Below are positions 32,820 through 41,535 of a stretch of DNA of 41,535 nucleotides, piece after piece. The stretch spans positions 1 through 41,535 of the forward strand of contig NZ_JAEUMO010000021.1 in assembly GCF_016793285.1 (NCBI RefSeq). Reading direction: 5' to 3'. The stretch comes from Phenylobacterium sp. GTDB taxonomy: Bacteria; Pseudomonadota; Alphaproteobacteria; Caulobacterales; Caulobacteraceae. A program made the translations under genes and the position numbers. A model generated the notes under the pieces. That model had not been told where the DNA came from. It saw only the letters and a program-made list of their open reading frames with translations, and did no database searches. The number at the start of each line of letters is the position of its first letter. The stretch's first letter is position 1.

Positions 32820-33974
32820 ATGCCCGCCCCGAAACCCCCGGCCGCCGACCCCGTCTCGCGAAACGCCCTGGTCATCCTGGCGACGATCGCCGGCGGCCTG
32901 GTGCTGTACGCGCTCTCCGACATCCTGACGCCGCTGGCGCTGGCCCTCTTCCTGGCGCTGATGATCGACGGGTTCGCGCGGGTGCTGCAGAACCGGCTGC
33001 CGGGCGTGTCGGGCCGGGTGGCGGTGCCGCTCGCCGTCGTGCTCTCGATCGTGATCTTCGGGGGCGCGGCCTTCTTCATCGCCGACAACGCCGCCTCGTT
33101 CGCCGGCCAGCTCGTCGGCTACGCGCCGAAGCTCAACGGCCTGATCGCGCGGGTCGCCGGCATGGTGGGCGTGGACGTGCCGCCGACGATCACCCAGCTC
33201 ATCCAGCGCGCCGATCCGGCCAGCCACCTGGGCGAGGTGGCGCGCGGGCTTCAGACCTTCGTCTCCACCGCCGCCTTCGTGCTGGTCTACCTGGGCTTCA
33301 TCCTGGCCAGCCGCCGCGGCTGGGAGCGCAAGGCGGTCGGCCTGTTCGAGAACCGCGAGCGTCGGCAGGAAGCCGTCGCCGCCTTCCTGCGCATCCGCAA
33401 CGGCGTCGAGCAGTACCTCTGGGTGCAGACGGTCACCGGCCTGATGATCGCGGTCGCGTCGTGGATCGCGATGGTCTCGGTCGGCCTCGACAACGCGCTC
33501 TTCTGGTCGATCCTGATCTTCATCGCGTCGTACATCCCGGTGGTCGGCGGGATCATCGCCGTGGTCCTGCCGCCGGTGTTCGCCCTGGTGCAGTTCGACA
33601 CGCTCTGGCAGGCGGTCCTGCTGTTCGTGGTCCTGCAGGCCATCGGCATGTTCGTCGGCAACGTGGTGCAGCCCCGGATGCAGGGCCGCAGCCTCAACAT
33701 GGACCCCATCGTGCTCCTGATGGCGCTGGCCTTCTGGAGCGTGGTCTGGGGCCTGCCCGGCGCGTTCCTGTCGACCCCCCTGACCACGGTGGTGATGGTC
33801 ATCCTCGTGCAGTTCCAGGGCACGCGCTGGATCGCCGTGCTGCTCTCGGCGGACGGCGAGCCGGGCGAGCTCCGCCACCGCCCGACCCACGCCACGCCCG
33901 ACACCCCGCCGTCGCGGCGGGACGCCGGACGCCGTTCGAAGACGCCCCCCAAAAAAGACGGACCCGGGACTTAA
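32820..33974 (+). CDS. AI-2E family (PerM-like) membrane transporter
   Basis: 384 residues from ATG 32820; TTG 32805 in frame is possible. Eight membrane segments are expected, two near the N-terminus (LVILATIAGGLVLYALS and LALALFLALMIDGFA) and the rest after residue 150. The family signature is in FWSILIFIASYIPVVGG and later FVGNVVQPRMQGRSLNMDP. Some members export AI-2 or act as antiporters; function here is open. The C-terminal 45 residues are basic and disordered-looking. Confidence 0.85.
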   Translation: MPAPKPPAADPVSRNALVILATIAGGLVLYALSDILTPLALALFLALMIDGFARVLQNRLPGVSGRVAVPLAVVLSIVIFGGAAFFIADNAASFAGQLVGYAPKLNGLIARVAGMVGVDVPPTITQLIQRADPASHLGEVARGLQTFVSTAAFVLVYLGFILASRRGWERKAVGLFENRERRQEAVAAFLRIRNGVEQYLWVQTVTGLMIAVASWIAMVSVGLDNALFWSILIFIASYIPVVGGIIAVVLPPVFALVQFDTLWQAVLLFVVLQAIGMFVGNVVQPRMQGRSLNMDPIVLLMALAFWSVVWGLPGAFLSTPLTTVVMVILVQFQGTRWIAVLLSADGEPGELRHRPTHATPDTPPSRRDAGRRSKTPPKKDGPGT

Positions 33975-34031
33975 AACGTGACCCTTGCCTCCCTAGATAC
34001 TGTTGGCTGGACGGCACTTTCCTCCAGCAGA

Positions 34032-34131
34032 TGCGTCCGCTCCCCAACCCCGCGGACGCAGCGAGCACCCGGAGCTCCGCCTGTCCCCCCCGGCGGAGCC
34101 ACGCGCCGCCGGACTCTCTCCTCCGGCGGCG
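34032..34131 (+). promoter_or_regulatory. Three consecutive hairpins in the gdhZ leader
   Basis: Hairpin 1: TGCGTCCGC (34032-34040) with GCGGACGCA (34052-34060). Hairpin 2: GCTCCGCC (34074-34081) with GGCGGAGC (34092-34099). Hairpin 3: CGCCGCCGGA (34104-34113) with TCCGGCGGCG (34122-34131). All stems are perfect (9, 8 and 10 bp) with loops of 11, 10 and 8. The last ends 40 nt before ATG 34172. No known riboswitch is recognised and no T-run follows. Confidence 0.65.
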
Positions 34132-34171
34132 TTCTCGCGTCCGGCGTCCCCCTCATCGAAGGAGGCGCCCG

Positions 34172-37100
34172 ATGAGCCGCGCTCCCCGCACCGCCCGCGC
34201 CCTCGCCAGGGCGCTCGCCGAGGACCTGGGAGACGACGCCTCCAGGGCCGTGAAGTCGTTCGTGGCCCAGGCCGCGGAGGACGCGCACGCCGACGAAACC
34301 CCGGAGCTCTCGACCGCGGACCTCGCGAAGAACCTCGCCGACCTCTGGCGCTATGGCGAAAGCCGCCGCGGGCGCGGCCCGCAACTGCGCATCACCGACG
34401 CGGTGGGCGCCAGCTTCGACCGCCTCGACATCGTGCAGGACGACGCACCGTTCCTGGTCGACAGCATCATGGGCGAGATCGCCGACCAGGGCCTGTCGGT
34501 GCGCGCCATGGTCCACCCGATCGTCGAGATCCAGCGCGACCGGGCCGGCGTGCGCGGCGACACCGGGACCGCGCGGCGCGAGTCGATGATCCAGGTGATG
34601 ATCGAGGACGTGGCCAAGGACCGCGAGAGGGCCCTGCTCGACGGCGTGAAGGCGACGCTCGCCGACGTCCGCGCCGCGGTCGAGGACTTCCCGGCGATGC
34701 TGGCGATGATCTCCCAGACCACGGCCGAGCTGCAGGCGTCGGGCAAGGCGCGGCCCGAGGAGATCGACTTCCTGAACTGGCTGCACGAGCAGCACTTCGT
34801 GTTCCTGGGCGCCCGCATCTACGAGTACCCGAGGCTGAAGAACGGGGACTACGCCGCGGAAGAGCCGCTGTACCAGCCGAAGGACGGCCTGGGGGTGCTG
34901 CGCGATCCCGGGCGCACCGTGCTGCGCCGCGCGAACGAGCCCGCCGTGCTGATGGCGGCGATGAAGGACCGCATCGTCCGCGACCCGGCGCTGACCATCG
35001 CCAAGTCGAACGTGAGAAGCCGCGTCCACCGCCGCGGCTACATGGATTACGTCGGCATCAAGCGCTACGGCGACGATGGCCGCCCGTCCGGCGAGGTCCG
35101 CTTCGTGGGGCTGTTCACGGCAGAGGCCTACGACCAGCCCGCGACCACCGTGCCCCTGATCCGCGAAAAGGCCGCGCGCGTCCTGCGGCGCGCCGGCGCC
35201 GCGCCCGGCAGCTACAACGAAAAGCGCCTGCGCAACATCGTCGAGAACCACCCGCGCGACGAACTCTTCCAGATCGGCGAAGACGAACTGCTGGAGATGG
35301 CGCAGGGCATCCTGCACCTGGCGGACCGGCCGCGCGTGCGGCTGTTCGAGCGGCGCGATCCCTTCGACCGCTTCGCCTCCGTGCTGCTGTTCGTGCCGCG
35401 CGAGCGCTACGACTCCGACCTGCGCCGCAAGGCCGGGGAACTGCTCACCGAAGCCTATGGCGGCCGCCTCTCGGCCTACTATCCCAGCTTCAACGACAGC
35501 CCGCTGGCGCGCGTCCACTTCATCATCGGGTTCACCCCGGGCCAGCATCACGAGCCGGACCTGCGCGCCCTCGAGGCGGCGATCACGGAGGCGGCGCGCA
35601 CCTGGGAGGATCGCCTGGACGCCGCGATCCGCGGCGTCGGCGGCGATCCCGAGGACGCGACGGGCCGCATGGCGCGCTACCGCACCGCCTTCCCCGCCGG
35701 CTACCGCGACCGCTTCGACGCCGCCGAGGCGCTGGAGGACATGGCCGTCATCGACGGCATGGCCGCCGACCAGGCGGTCTGCGCGCGCGCCTATCGCGCG
35801 CCCGGCGACGGCCCGCTGCACTTCCGCTTCAAGCTCTACCGCCGGATCGTCCCCGCGGCGCTCGCCGACGTGCTGCCGATCCTGGAGAACATGGGCCTGA
35901 AGGCCCTGGCCGAGGCCGGCTTCGCGCTCACCCCCGAGGGCCAGGACGCCGTCTGGGTGCATGACTTCGAGATCGAGGACCCGCGCGGGGCGAACCTGAT
36001 CTTCTCCGAGATCAAGGACGCCTTCGAGGACGCCGTGGTCGCCGTCTGGACCGGCAGGACCGAGAACGACGGCTTCAACCGCCTCGTCATGGAGCTCTCG
36101 ATCCCGTGGCGCGACGCGGCCCTGGTCCGCGCGCTGGCGCGCTACCGCCAGCAGTCGGGGCTCGACCCCTCGCAGCGGGTGCAGGAGCAGGCGCTGTCGA
36201 ACCACCCGGGCGTCGCGCGGCTGATCCTCGACCTCTGGCGGATCAAGTTCGACCCGGCGATCGCCGCCGACGTCGAGGCCCGCAAGGACCAGGCCGGCGC
36301 CGTCATGGACGAGATCGTCGAGGCGCTGCAACTCGTCGAGAGCCTGGACGACGACCGCGTGCTGCGCCGCCTGGCGCTGCTGGTCGGCGCGATCCAGCGG
36401 ACCAACTTCTATCAGGCCGCGGGCGACGGGTCCGTGAAGCCCTACATCTCGTTCAAGGTCGCCTCGGGGGCGCTGGCCGACCTGCCGGCGCCGAAGCCCT
36501 ATCGCGAGATCTTCGTGTCCTCGACGCAGGTCGAGGGCGTCCACTGCCGCTTCGGCCCGGTGGCCCGCGGCGGCCTGCGCTGGTCGGACCGCCGCGACGA
36601 CTTCCGCACCGAGGTGCTCGGCCTGGTGAAGGCCCAGCAGGTGAAGAACGCGGTGATCGTGCCCGTGGGCTCCAAGGGCGGCTTCTATCCGAAGCAGTTG
36701 CCGAAGGGTCCGCCCGACGCCGTGCGCGCCGAGGCGATCGCGGCCTACAAGACCTTCCTCTCGGGCCTGCTGGACCTCACCGACAACCTCGACGCCAGGG
36801 GCAGGGTGATCCCGCCGCAGGGCGTGGTCGTCCACGACGGCGACGATCCCTACCTCGTCGTGGCCGCCGACAAGGGCACGGCCACCTTCTCCGACATCGC
36901 CAACGGCGTGGCCGAGGACTACGGCTTCTGGCTGGGCGACGCCTTCGCGAGCGGCGGCTCGGTGGGCTACGACCACAAGGCCATGGGCATCACCGCCCGC
37001 GGCGCGTGGGAGGCGGTCAAGCGCCACTTCCGCGAGATGGGCAAGGACATCCAGTCCGAGCCGTTCACCGTGGTCGGCTGCGGCGACATGTCGGGCGACG

Positions 37101-39010
37101 TGTTCGGCAACGGCATGCTGCTCTCCACGCAGATCCGCCTGCAGGCGGCGTTCGACCACCGCGACATCTTCCTCGACCCCGACCCCGACCCGGCCCGGAG
37201 CTATGCCGAGCGGGAGCGGATGTTCGCGCTGCCGCGCTCGTCCTGGCAGGACTACGACAAGAAGAAGATCAGCCGGGGCGGCGGCGTCTTCTCGCGCGCG
37301 CTGAAGTCGATCCCGCTGTCGAACGAGATCCGCGCGCTCCTGGGGACGACGGCCGAGGCGCTGTCGCCCGCCGAGGTGATCAACCTGATCCTGAAGGCGC
37401 CGGCCGAGCTGCTCTACCTGGGCGGCATCGGGACCTACGTGAAGGCCAAGGGCGAGTCGAACGCCGAGGTCGGCGACAAGGCCAACGACGCGGTGCGCGT
37501 CAACGGCGCGGACCTCAGGGTGAAGGTCGTCGGCGAAGGCGCGAACCTGGGCCTGACCCAGGCCGGCCGCATCGAGTTCGCGGAAGCCGGCGGTCGCGTG
37601 GACACCGACGCCATCGACAACTCCGCCGGCGTCGATTCGTCCGACCACGAGGTGAACATCAAGATCACCACCGGCATCCTCGAGCGGCAGGGCAAGCTCA
37701 CGCGCAAGGCGCGCAACACGCTGCTGCCCAAGATGACCGACGACGTGGCGACCCACGTCCTGGTCCACAACTACGACCAGACGCTGGCGCTCTCGCTGCT
37801 GGAGATGGACACCGTCGGCGAGCTGGAGCCGCACGCGCGGTTCATGACCGAACTGGAGCAGGCGGGCCGCCTGGACCGCACGGTCGAGGGCCTGCCCGAC
37901 GCCCTGGCGGTCTCCGAACGCAAGAAGGCCGGCAGGGGGCTCACGCGGCCCGAGCTCGCCGTGCTGCTGGCCTACGGCAAGCTGGAGCTCAAGCGCGAGA
38001 TGGTCGCCGGCGACGCGACCGCCGACCCGTTCTTCGAGCGGCTCCTGATCGACTACTTCCCGAGGCTGCTGCGCAAGTACAAGGACGCGATCCTGCAGCA
38101 CCGCCTGCGGCCCGACATCATCGCGACCGTCATCGCCAACGACATGGTCAATCGCTGCGGGCCCTCGTTCCCGTCGCGGATCATGACCTCGGCAGGCGTG
38201 GACGTGACGGCGTTCACCGCCGCCTACGCCGCGGCCAAGCAGGCCCTCGGCTTCGAGACGCTCTGGCAGGACGTCGAGGCGCTGGACCTGAAGATCCCGT
38301 CGTCCGGGCAGATGGCGCTGTTCCGCCGCCTGACCGCGGCCCTGCGCGGCGCGACCTTCTGGCTGGCCCGCCGGGCGGGGCGCGAGGACCTGAACGTGGC
38401 GGAGCTGACGGGCCGCTACGCGCCGGGCTTCAAGAGCCTGCACGGCCTGATGCCCGAGATCCTGTCGCCGGCGGAGCACGAGGGCGTGATGGCCCGCAAG
38501 CGCCAGCTCGTCGACGCGGGCGCGCCGGCCGACCAGGCCATGGCGGCCGCCGTCCTGGGCCCGCTCACCAACGCCGCCGACCTCGTCGACCTGGCCGAGG
38601 CGTCGAGCTGGCCGATCGCCAGCGTCGCGCGGCTCTACTACGCCGTGGACGAGGTCTTCGCCTTCGACCGCGTGCGCGCGGCGGCGGGCGCGTTCCGGGC
38701 CGGCGACATCTTCGAGCGGACGGCGCTTCGCCGCCTGATCGAGGACCTGCTGAGCGAACAGGCGCAGCTCACCCGCGCGATCATGGCCTTCACCGGCAGC
38801 GCCCAGGCCGGCGAGGACAAGGGCTCGGCCCGCGACGCGGTCCGCGCCTGGGCGGCCCTGCGCCGCGATCTCGCCAGCACCGCGACGCGCACGGTCGAGG
38901 AGATCGAGGCCGGCGGCTCGGCCTGGACCTTCGCCAAGCTCACCATCGCCAACGCCGCCCTGCGCGAACTGGCGGCGGAAGCGGCGGCGGGCCGGCGTCG
39001 GAAAGGCTAG
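34172..39010 (+). CDS. gdhZ: Large NAD-dependent glutamate dehydrogenase
   Basis: 1612 residues, matching the 180-kDa class. It oxidises glutamate to 2-oxoglutarate with NAD+. GGAGG (34161-34165) precedes ATG 34172 by six bases. The regulatory N-terminal half (to about 780) includes DAPFLVDSIMGEIADQGLS. The catalytic dehydrogenase core follows: GPVARGGLRWSDRRDDFRTEV, then KNAVIVPVGSKGGF, and the nucleotide-fold region with VGCGDMSGDVFGNGML and VKVVGEGANLGLTQ. In Caulobacter GdhZ also stimulates FtsZ disassembly with KidO. The convergent ScfR-type gene shares its stop bases. Confidence 0.96.
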   Translation: MSRAPRTARALARALAEDLGDDASRAVKSFVAQAAEDAHADETPELSTADLAKNLADLWRYGESRRGRGPQLRITDAVGASFDRLDIVQDDAPFLVDSIMGEIADQGLSVRAMVHPIVEIQRDRAGVRGDTGTARRESMIQVMIEDVAKDRERALLDGVKATLADVRAAVEDFPAMLAMISQTTAELQASGKARPEEIDFLNWLHEQHFVFLGARIYEYPRLKNGDYAAEEPLYQPKDGLGVLRDPGRTVLRRANEPAVLMAAMKDRIVRDPALTIAKSNVRSRVHRRGYMDYVGIKRYGDDGRPSGEVRFVGLFTAEAYDQPATTVPLIREKAARVLRRAGAAPGSYNEKRLRNIVENHPRDELFQIGEDELLEMAQGILHLADRPRVRLFERRDPFDRFASVLLFVPRERYDSDLRRKAGELLTEAYGGRLSAYYPSFNDSPLARVHFIIGFTPGQHHEPDLRALEAAITEAARTWEDRLDAAIRGVGGDPEDATGRMARYRTAFPAGYRDRFDAAEALEDMAVIDGMAADQAVCARAYRAPGDGPLHFRFKLYRRIVPAALADVLPILENMGLKALAEAGFALTPEGQDAVWVHDFEIEDPRGANLIFSEIKDAFEDAVVAVWTGRTENDGFNRLVMELSIPWRDAALVRALARYRQQSGLDPSQRVQEQALSNHPGVARLILDLWRIKFDPAIAADVEARKDQAGAVMDEIVEALQLVESLDDDRVLRRLALLVGAIQRTNFYQAAGDGSVKPYISFKVASGALADLPAPKPYREIFVSSTQVEGVHCRFGPVARGGLRWSDRRDDFRTEVLGLVKAQQVKNAVIVPVGSKGGFYPKQLPKGPPDAVRAEAIAAYKTFLSGLLDLTDNLDARGRVIPPQGVVVHDGDDPYLVVAADKGTATFSDIANGVAEDYGFWLGDAFASGGSVGYDHKAMGITARGAWEAVKRHFREMGKDIQSEPFTVVGCGDMSGDVFGNGMLLSTQIRLQAAFDHRDIFLDPDPDPARSYAERERMFALPRSSWQDYDKKKISRGGGVFSRALKSIPLSNEIRALLGTTAEALSPAEVINLILKAPAELLYLGGIGTYVKAKGESNAEVGDKANDAVRVNGADLRVKVVGEGANLGLTQAGRIEFAEAGGRVDTDAIDNSAGVDSSDHEVNIKITTGILERQGKLTRKARNTLLPKMTDDVATHVLVHNYDQTLALSLLEMDTVGELEPHARFMTELEQAGRLDRTVEGLPDALAVSERKKAGRGLTRPELAVLLAYGKLELKREMVAGDATADPFFERLLIDYFPRLLRKYKDAILQHRLRPDIIATVIANDMVNRCGPSFPSRIMTSAGVDVTAFTAAYAAAKQALGFETLWQDVEALDLKIPSSGQMALFRRLTAALRGATFWLARRAGREDLNVAELTGRYAPGFKSLHGLMPEILSPAEHEGVMARKRQLVDAGAPADQAMAAAVLGPLTNAADLVDLAEASSWPIASVARLYYAVDEVFAFDRVRAAAGAFRAGDIFERTALRRLIEDLLSEQAQLTRAIMAFTGSAQAGEDKGSARDAVRAWAALRRDLASTATRTVEEIEAGGSAWTFAKLTIANAALRELAAEAAAGRRRKG

Positions 39011-40416
39011 GTCAGCCGGAACGGGACCGTGCGGCGCTCGTGCTCGGGCACGTTCAGCCGCCGGTCCACCGGCGGGAAGGCGCGCTGGGCGCAGTCGTCG
39101 CGCTCGCAGATCCGGCAACTGACGCCGATGGGCGCGACCGGCCCCTTCAGGTCCACGCCCTCGGAGTAGACCAGCTCGTGCGCGTGGTCGATCTCGCAGC
39201 CGAAGCCCAGGACGTAGCGACGGTCCGGCCTCAGGTAGGCTTCAGAGCGCTTCACGACCGCCCGCGCCACGCAGAGATAGCGTGTGCCGTCCGGCATCGC
39301 GGCCACCTGCACCAGGAAGCGGTCGGACGCCGCCGCCGCGTCGTGGACGTTCCACAGCGGACACGCGCCGCCGAACCGCGCGAACTGGAACCGCGTGGCG
39401 CTGTGACGCTTGGTGATGTTGCCGGCGTAGTCGAGCCGCACGAAGTAGATCGGCGTCCCGCGCTGTCCCGGGCGCTGCAGGGTCGAGAGCCGGTGGCAGA
39501 CCTGCTCCAGGCTGGCGCCGAAGTGCAGGGCCAGTTGCTCGACGTCGTAGCGCCGCGCGCGGGCGAAGGTCGCAAAGCGGCCGTAGGGCATGATCAGCGC
39601 GCCGGCCGCGTAGTTGCCCAGGCCGACCCGGCAGACGTCGACGGCCTCGCGGCTGCGGAACCGCGCCCCGGCCAGCTCGGCGTCGACCTCGCCCGCGAGG
39701 TTCGCCACGGCCACGTGATAGGCGAGCTGGAACACCCGCGTCGCCAGCGGCTGGGCCACGTTCAGCCACAGCACGTTCGCCGTGGGGTCGTAGCGGCGCA
39801 TCACGTCGTCCATCGCCGCATAGCGCACGTCCACGCCCATCCGCTCGCGCACGTACATCTCGAGCAGCATGTCGGCCGGCCCCGGTTGGTCGAGGCCGAT
39901 TTCCCGCGCCAGGTCCTCGGCGGCGCGGTCGAGGCTGTCGACGTAGTTGTCCCGGAAGTGGAAGAAGTCGCGCACCTCCTCGTAGGGGAGCAGCGAGCTG
40001 GCCGCCGTCGCCTCGTCCAGCGCCACGGCCTCTTCCGTCAGCTTCAGCCGCTCCGACAGCCGATGGTTGGCGCGGTGCAGGTCGAGAAAGCGCCGCGCCA
40101 GGCCCGGCGACTGCAACGCGACCTGGCGCAGCTCGCTGAGCGGGATCGGGTCGCCCAGGCCGCCGCTCTCGGCCACCGCTTCGCGCAGGTCGGCGATCAG
40201 CCGCTGGTCGTTGTCGGCCTCGAACAGTTCGGCCGGCGCGCGGAAGGTCTCCATCAGGCCGGCCAGCACGCGGTCTGTCACCGGCCGCTGGTTCGCCTCG
40301 ATCTGCGAGAGATAGCTGACCGAGATGCCCAGCCGCTGGGCGCAGGCCTCGAGCCGCCAGCCGCGCTGGGCGCGCAGCGCACGGACCTTGGGACCGACGA
40401 ACAGCTTGTAGCGCAT
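39007..40416 (-). CDS. ScfR-type regulator of short-chain acyl-CoA metabolism
   Basis: 469 residues from ATG 40416. XRE helix-turn-helix at residues 8-62 (VRALRAQRGWRLEACAQRLG, SVSYLSQIEANQRP). The middle follows the IrrE/DUF955-like peptidase-derived fold, but the HExxH metal motif is missing (FQLAYHVAVANL). The C-terminal domain has CPLWNVH and the cysteine set CRICERDDC that may bind metal. Relatives such as RamB and PccR control acetate, glyoxylate or propionyl-CoA genes and sense acyl-CoAs. A TTTCGCAA/TTTCACAA repeat abuts the start codon, pointing to autoregulation. Confidence 0.85.
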   Translation of the reverse strand: MRYKLFVGPKVRALRAQRGWRLEACAQRLGISVSYLSQIEANQRPVTDRVLAGLMETFRAPAELFEADNDQRLIADLREAVAESGGLGDPIPLSELRQVALQSPGLARRFLDLHRANHRLSERLKLTEEAVALDEATAASSLLPYEEVRDFFHFRDNYVDSLDRAAEDLAREIGLDQPGPADMLLEMYVRERMGVDVRYAAMDDVMRRYDPTANVLWLNVAQPLATRVFQLAYHVAVANLAGEVDAELAGARFRSREAVDVCRVGLGNYAAGALIMPYGRFATFARARRYDVEQLALHFGASLEQVCHRLSTLQRPGQRGTPIYFVRLDYAGNITKRHSATRFQFARFGGACPLWNVHDAAAASDRFLVQVAAMPDGTRYLCVARAVVKRSEAYLRPDRRYVLGFGCEIDHAHELVYSEGVDLKGPVAPIGVSCRICERDDCAQRAFPPVDRRLNVPEHERRTVPFRLT

Positions 40417-40431
40417 TTCGCAATTTCACAA
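40416..40431. promoter_or_regulatory. Tandem 8-mer operator candidate before the ScfR-type gene
   Basis: TTTCGCAA (40416-40423) and TTTCACAA (40424-40431) are adjacent direct copies with one difference. They begin at the start codon of the regulator on the minus strand. The shape recalls the TTTGCAAA-type sites bound by PccR and RamB. Confidence 0.5.
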
Positions 40432-40569
40432 ATCGAGTGGCGCGGACGGCCAATTCTTCGCACGATCTCGGTTGAAACCCAACGGTCCGTAGCGGCACCT
40501 TCGCGCCCGCACAGCCCGCAACGGGTATCGGCCCACTACCCCGATCTTGTGGAATGGTGTGGCCATGGG

Positions 40570-40962
40570 ATGCGAGACATGATGGACGACAACCTCCGCC
40601 ACCTGCCGCGCCTGGGCATCGCCGGCGCCATGCGGCTCTACGGCATGACCGCCCGCGCGCTCCGCTTCTACGAGGAGCGCGGCCTGATCGAGGCCCGCCG
40701 AGACCGCCAGAACGCGCGCTTCTACGACCCCGCGGCGCGGCGTCGGCTGGAGTGGATCTCGCGCCTGCGCCGCGCCGGCGTCGGCCTGCCCGAGATCGAG
40801 GCCGTGCTGGAAGCGGAGGTCGAGTCCGAGGCGCGCGCCCTGGCCGCCGAAACGCTGACGGCCCGGCGCGCGAAGCTGGCGGCCGAGATGGCCGCCCTCG
40901 ACGAGGTCATCATCGACCTGGACCGCCCGGAAACGCCGCGGCGGCTCGCCGTCCGCGGCTGA
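40570..40962 (+). CDS. MerR family transcriptional regulator
   Basis: 130 residues from ATG 40570 (an ATG-ATG pair at 40579 is possible). The MerR winged helix is plain: LYGMTARALRFYEERGLIEA, RRDRQNARFYDP, then RLRRAGVGLPEIEAVL. The dimerisation helix (about 85-120, ETLTARRAKLAAEMAALDEV) is followed by a short basic tail. No cysteine pair, so it is not a metal sensor of the MerR/CueR kind. Target unknown; no divergent target gene other than the ScfR-type regulator. Confidence 0.85.
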   Translation: MRDMMDDNLRHLPRLGIAGAMRLYGMTARALRFYEERGLIEARRDRQNARFYDPAARRRLEWISRLRRAGVGLPEIEAVLEAEVESEARALAAETLTARRAKLAAEMAALDEVIIDLDRPETPRRLAVRG

Positions 40963-40977
40963 TCCCGCGCGCCGGTC

Positions 40978-41535
40978 CTAGTGCCGGAACACGCGCACGC
41001 CGGTGAACACCATCGCCACGCCGCGCTCGTCCGCGGCGTCGATCACCGCCTGGTCGCCGATGGAGCCGCCGGGCTGGATCACCGCCGTGCAGCCTGCGTC
41101 GGCCGCCTGGAGCAGGCCGTCCGGGAACGGGAAGAACGCCTCCGACGCGCAGGCCGAGCCCCTGAGGTCCAGGCCGAAGTCGGCGGCGCGGAGCGCGGCG
41201 ATCCGCGCCGAGTCCTTGCGGTTCATCTGCCCCGCCCCGATCCCCAGCGTCTGGCCGGCCCTGGCGTAGACGATCGCGTTCGACTTCACATGCTTGGCGA
41301 CGGTGAAGGCGAAGAGCATGTCGCGGACTTCCTCGTCGGTCGGCGCGCGCCTCGTCACCACTCTCAGGTCGGCCGGCGTCAGGTGCGCCGTGTCCTTGCT
41401 CTGCACCAGGAAGCCGCCGGTCACCGACTTGAACGTCTTCCCGAAGGCCCGCGGATCGGGCAGGCCGCCGGTGACCAGCAGGCGCACGTTCTTCTTCTTG
41501 CGGAAGAGCGCGACGGCGTCGTCGTCGGCTTCGGG
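40978..41535 (-). CDS. purH: PurH, AICAR transformylase part (5' end outside window)
   Basis: The last 185 residues of the bifunctional AICAR formyltransferase/IMP cyclohydrolase, open through the window edge at 41535. The AICARFT domain is clear: [41 protein letters not shown] and [17 protein letters not shown]. The stop is at 40978, 15 nt from the convergent MerR gene. It performs the last two steps of purine synthesis. Confidence 0.95.
   Translation of the reverse strand, partial: PEADDDAVALFRKKKNVRLLVTGGLPDPRAFGKTFKSVTGGFLVQSKDTAHLTPADLRVVTRRAPTDEEVRDMLFAFTVAKHVKSNAIVYARAGQTLGIGAGQMNRKDSARIAALRAADFGLDLRGSACASEAFFPFPDGLLQAADAGCTAVIQPGGSIGDQAVIDAADERGVAMVFTGVRVFRH

Noticed and set aside
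33971-39118. Very long open frame antisense to gdhZ (about 1715 codons)
   Set aside because: It mirrors gdhZ codons in a GC-rich genome, where stops are rare in the antisense frame. The peptide is low-complexity and rich in Arg, Gly, Leu and Val, with no recognisable domain.
36106-40962. Long plus-strand frame over gdhZ and the ScfR-type gene
   Set aside because: Only the end, from 40570, is a gene (MerR). Before that it is a shadow of gdhZ and an antisense shadow of the regulator.

Overview
The window is a very GC-rich stretch of bacterial chromosome. It reads as an alphaproteobacterium of the family Caulobacteraceae, probably Phenylobacterium or a close relative. The reasons are a 1.6-kDa-scale class of large NAD-glutamate dehydrogenase (GdhZ type, about 1612 residues), a ShkA-like hybrid kinase next to an AmpG-type permease, a ScfR-type acyl-CoA regulator, an S16 protein with a long acidic tail, and frequent GTG/TTG starts with very short or overlapping gene junctions. 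No tRNA, rRNA, IS element, prophage or CRISPR array is visible. Genus is inference; no database could be searched.

Layout. 1-2465: edge of a PadR-like regulator with palindromic operators, then a peroxide module (OxyR divergent from AhpC-AhpD). 2487-4701: divergent MocR regulator and FMN-binding oxidase-like gene. 4809-8689: single housekeeping and accessory genes (SRPBCC protein, glutamate racemase, DUF805, FkbM methyltransferase, secreted nuclease-like protein, Ogt). 8764-16706: a dense same-strand block: ffh-rpsP-rimM (protein targeting and 30S biogenesis), then rdgB-hemW, then rsmI-yraN-SirB1-small ORF-gshB. 16855-18399: comM. 18342-20055: four little-known genes on the minus strand, including a LuxR-type regulator with a C-terminal membrane segment and a second, well-coded gene nested inside it in another frame. 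20215-23161: ShkA-like kinase and AmpG. 23158-24410: DUF350 membrane protein with a membrane-anchored trypsin-like protease. 24517-30299: VOC protein, RlmN, quinone oxidoreductase, EamA transporter, PEP-CTERM protein, DUF1232 protein, SDR dehydrogenase. 30361-32819: periodic repeats, an iron-type palindrome before a zinc-ribbon protein, and a DUF853 ATPase. 32820-39010: AI-2E family permease and gdhZ with a three-hairpin leader. 39007-41535: ScfR-type regulator, MerR regulator and the C-terminal part of PurH.

How genes work together. OxyR probably senses peroxide and drives ahpCD; AhpC has the three-cysteine pattern that is served by AhpD in mycobacteria. The 8.9-16.7 kb block couples membrane targeting, ribosome maturation, nucleotide clean-up, heme insertion, rRNA methylation and glutathione synthesis. 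GdhZ and the ScfR-type regulator point to amino-acid and short-chain acyl-CoA catabolism.

The most unusual items are the nested gene inside the LuxR-type regulator (19425-19763) with an 11-bp inverted repeat just upstream, the tandem hairpins ahead of gdhZ (34032-34131), the DUF350-protease pair, the Fur-box-like palindromes at 30981-31036, and a family of intergenic repeats with a 9-10-nt period.
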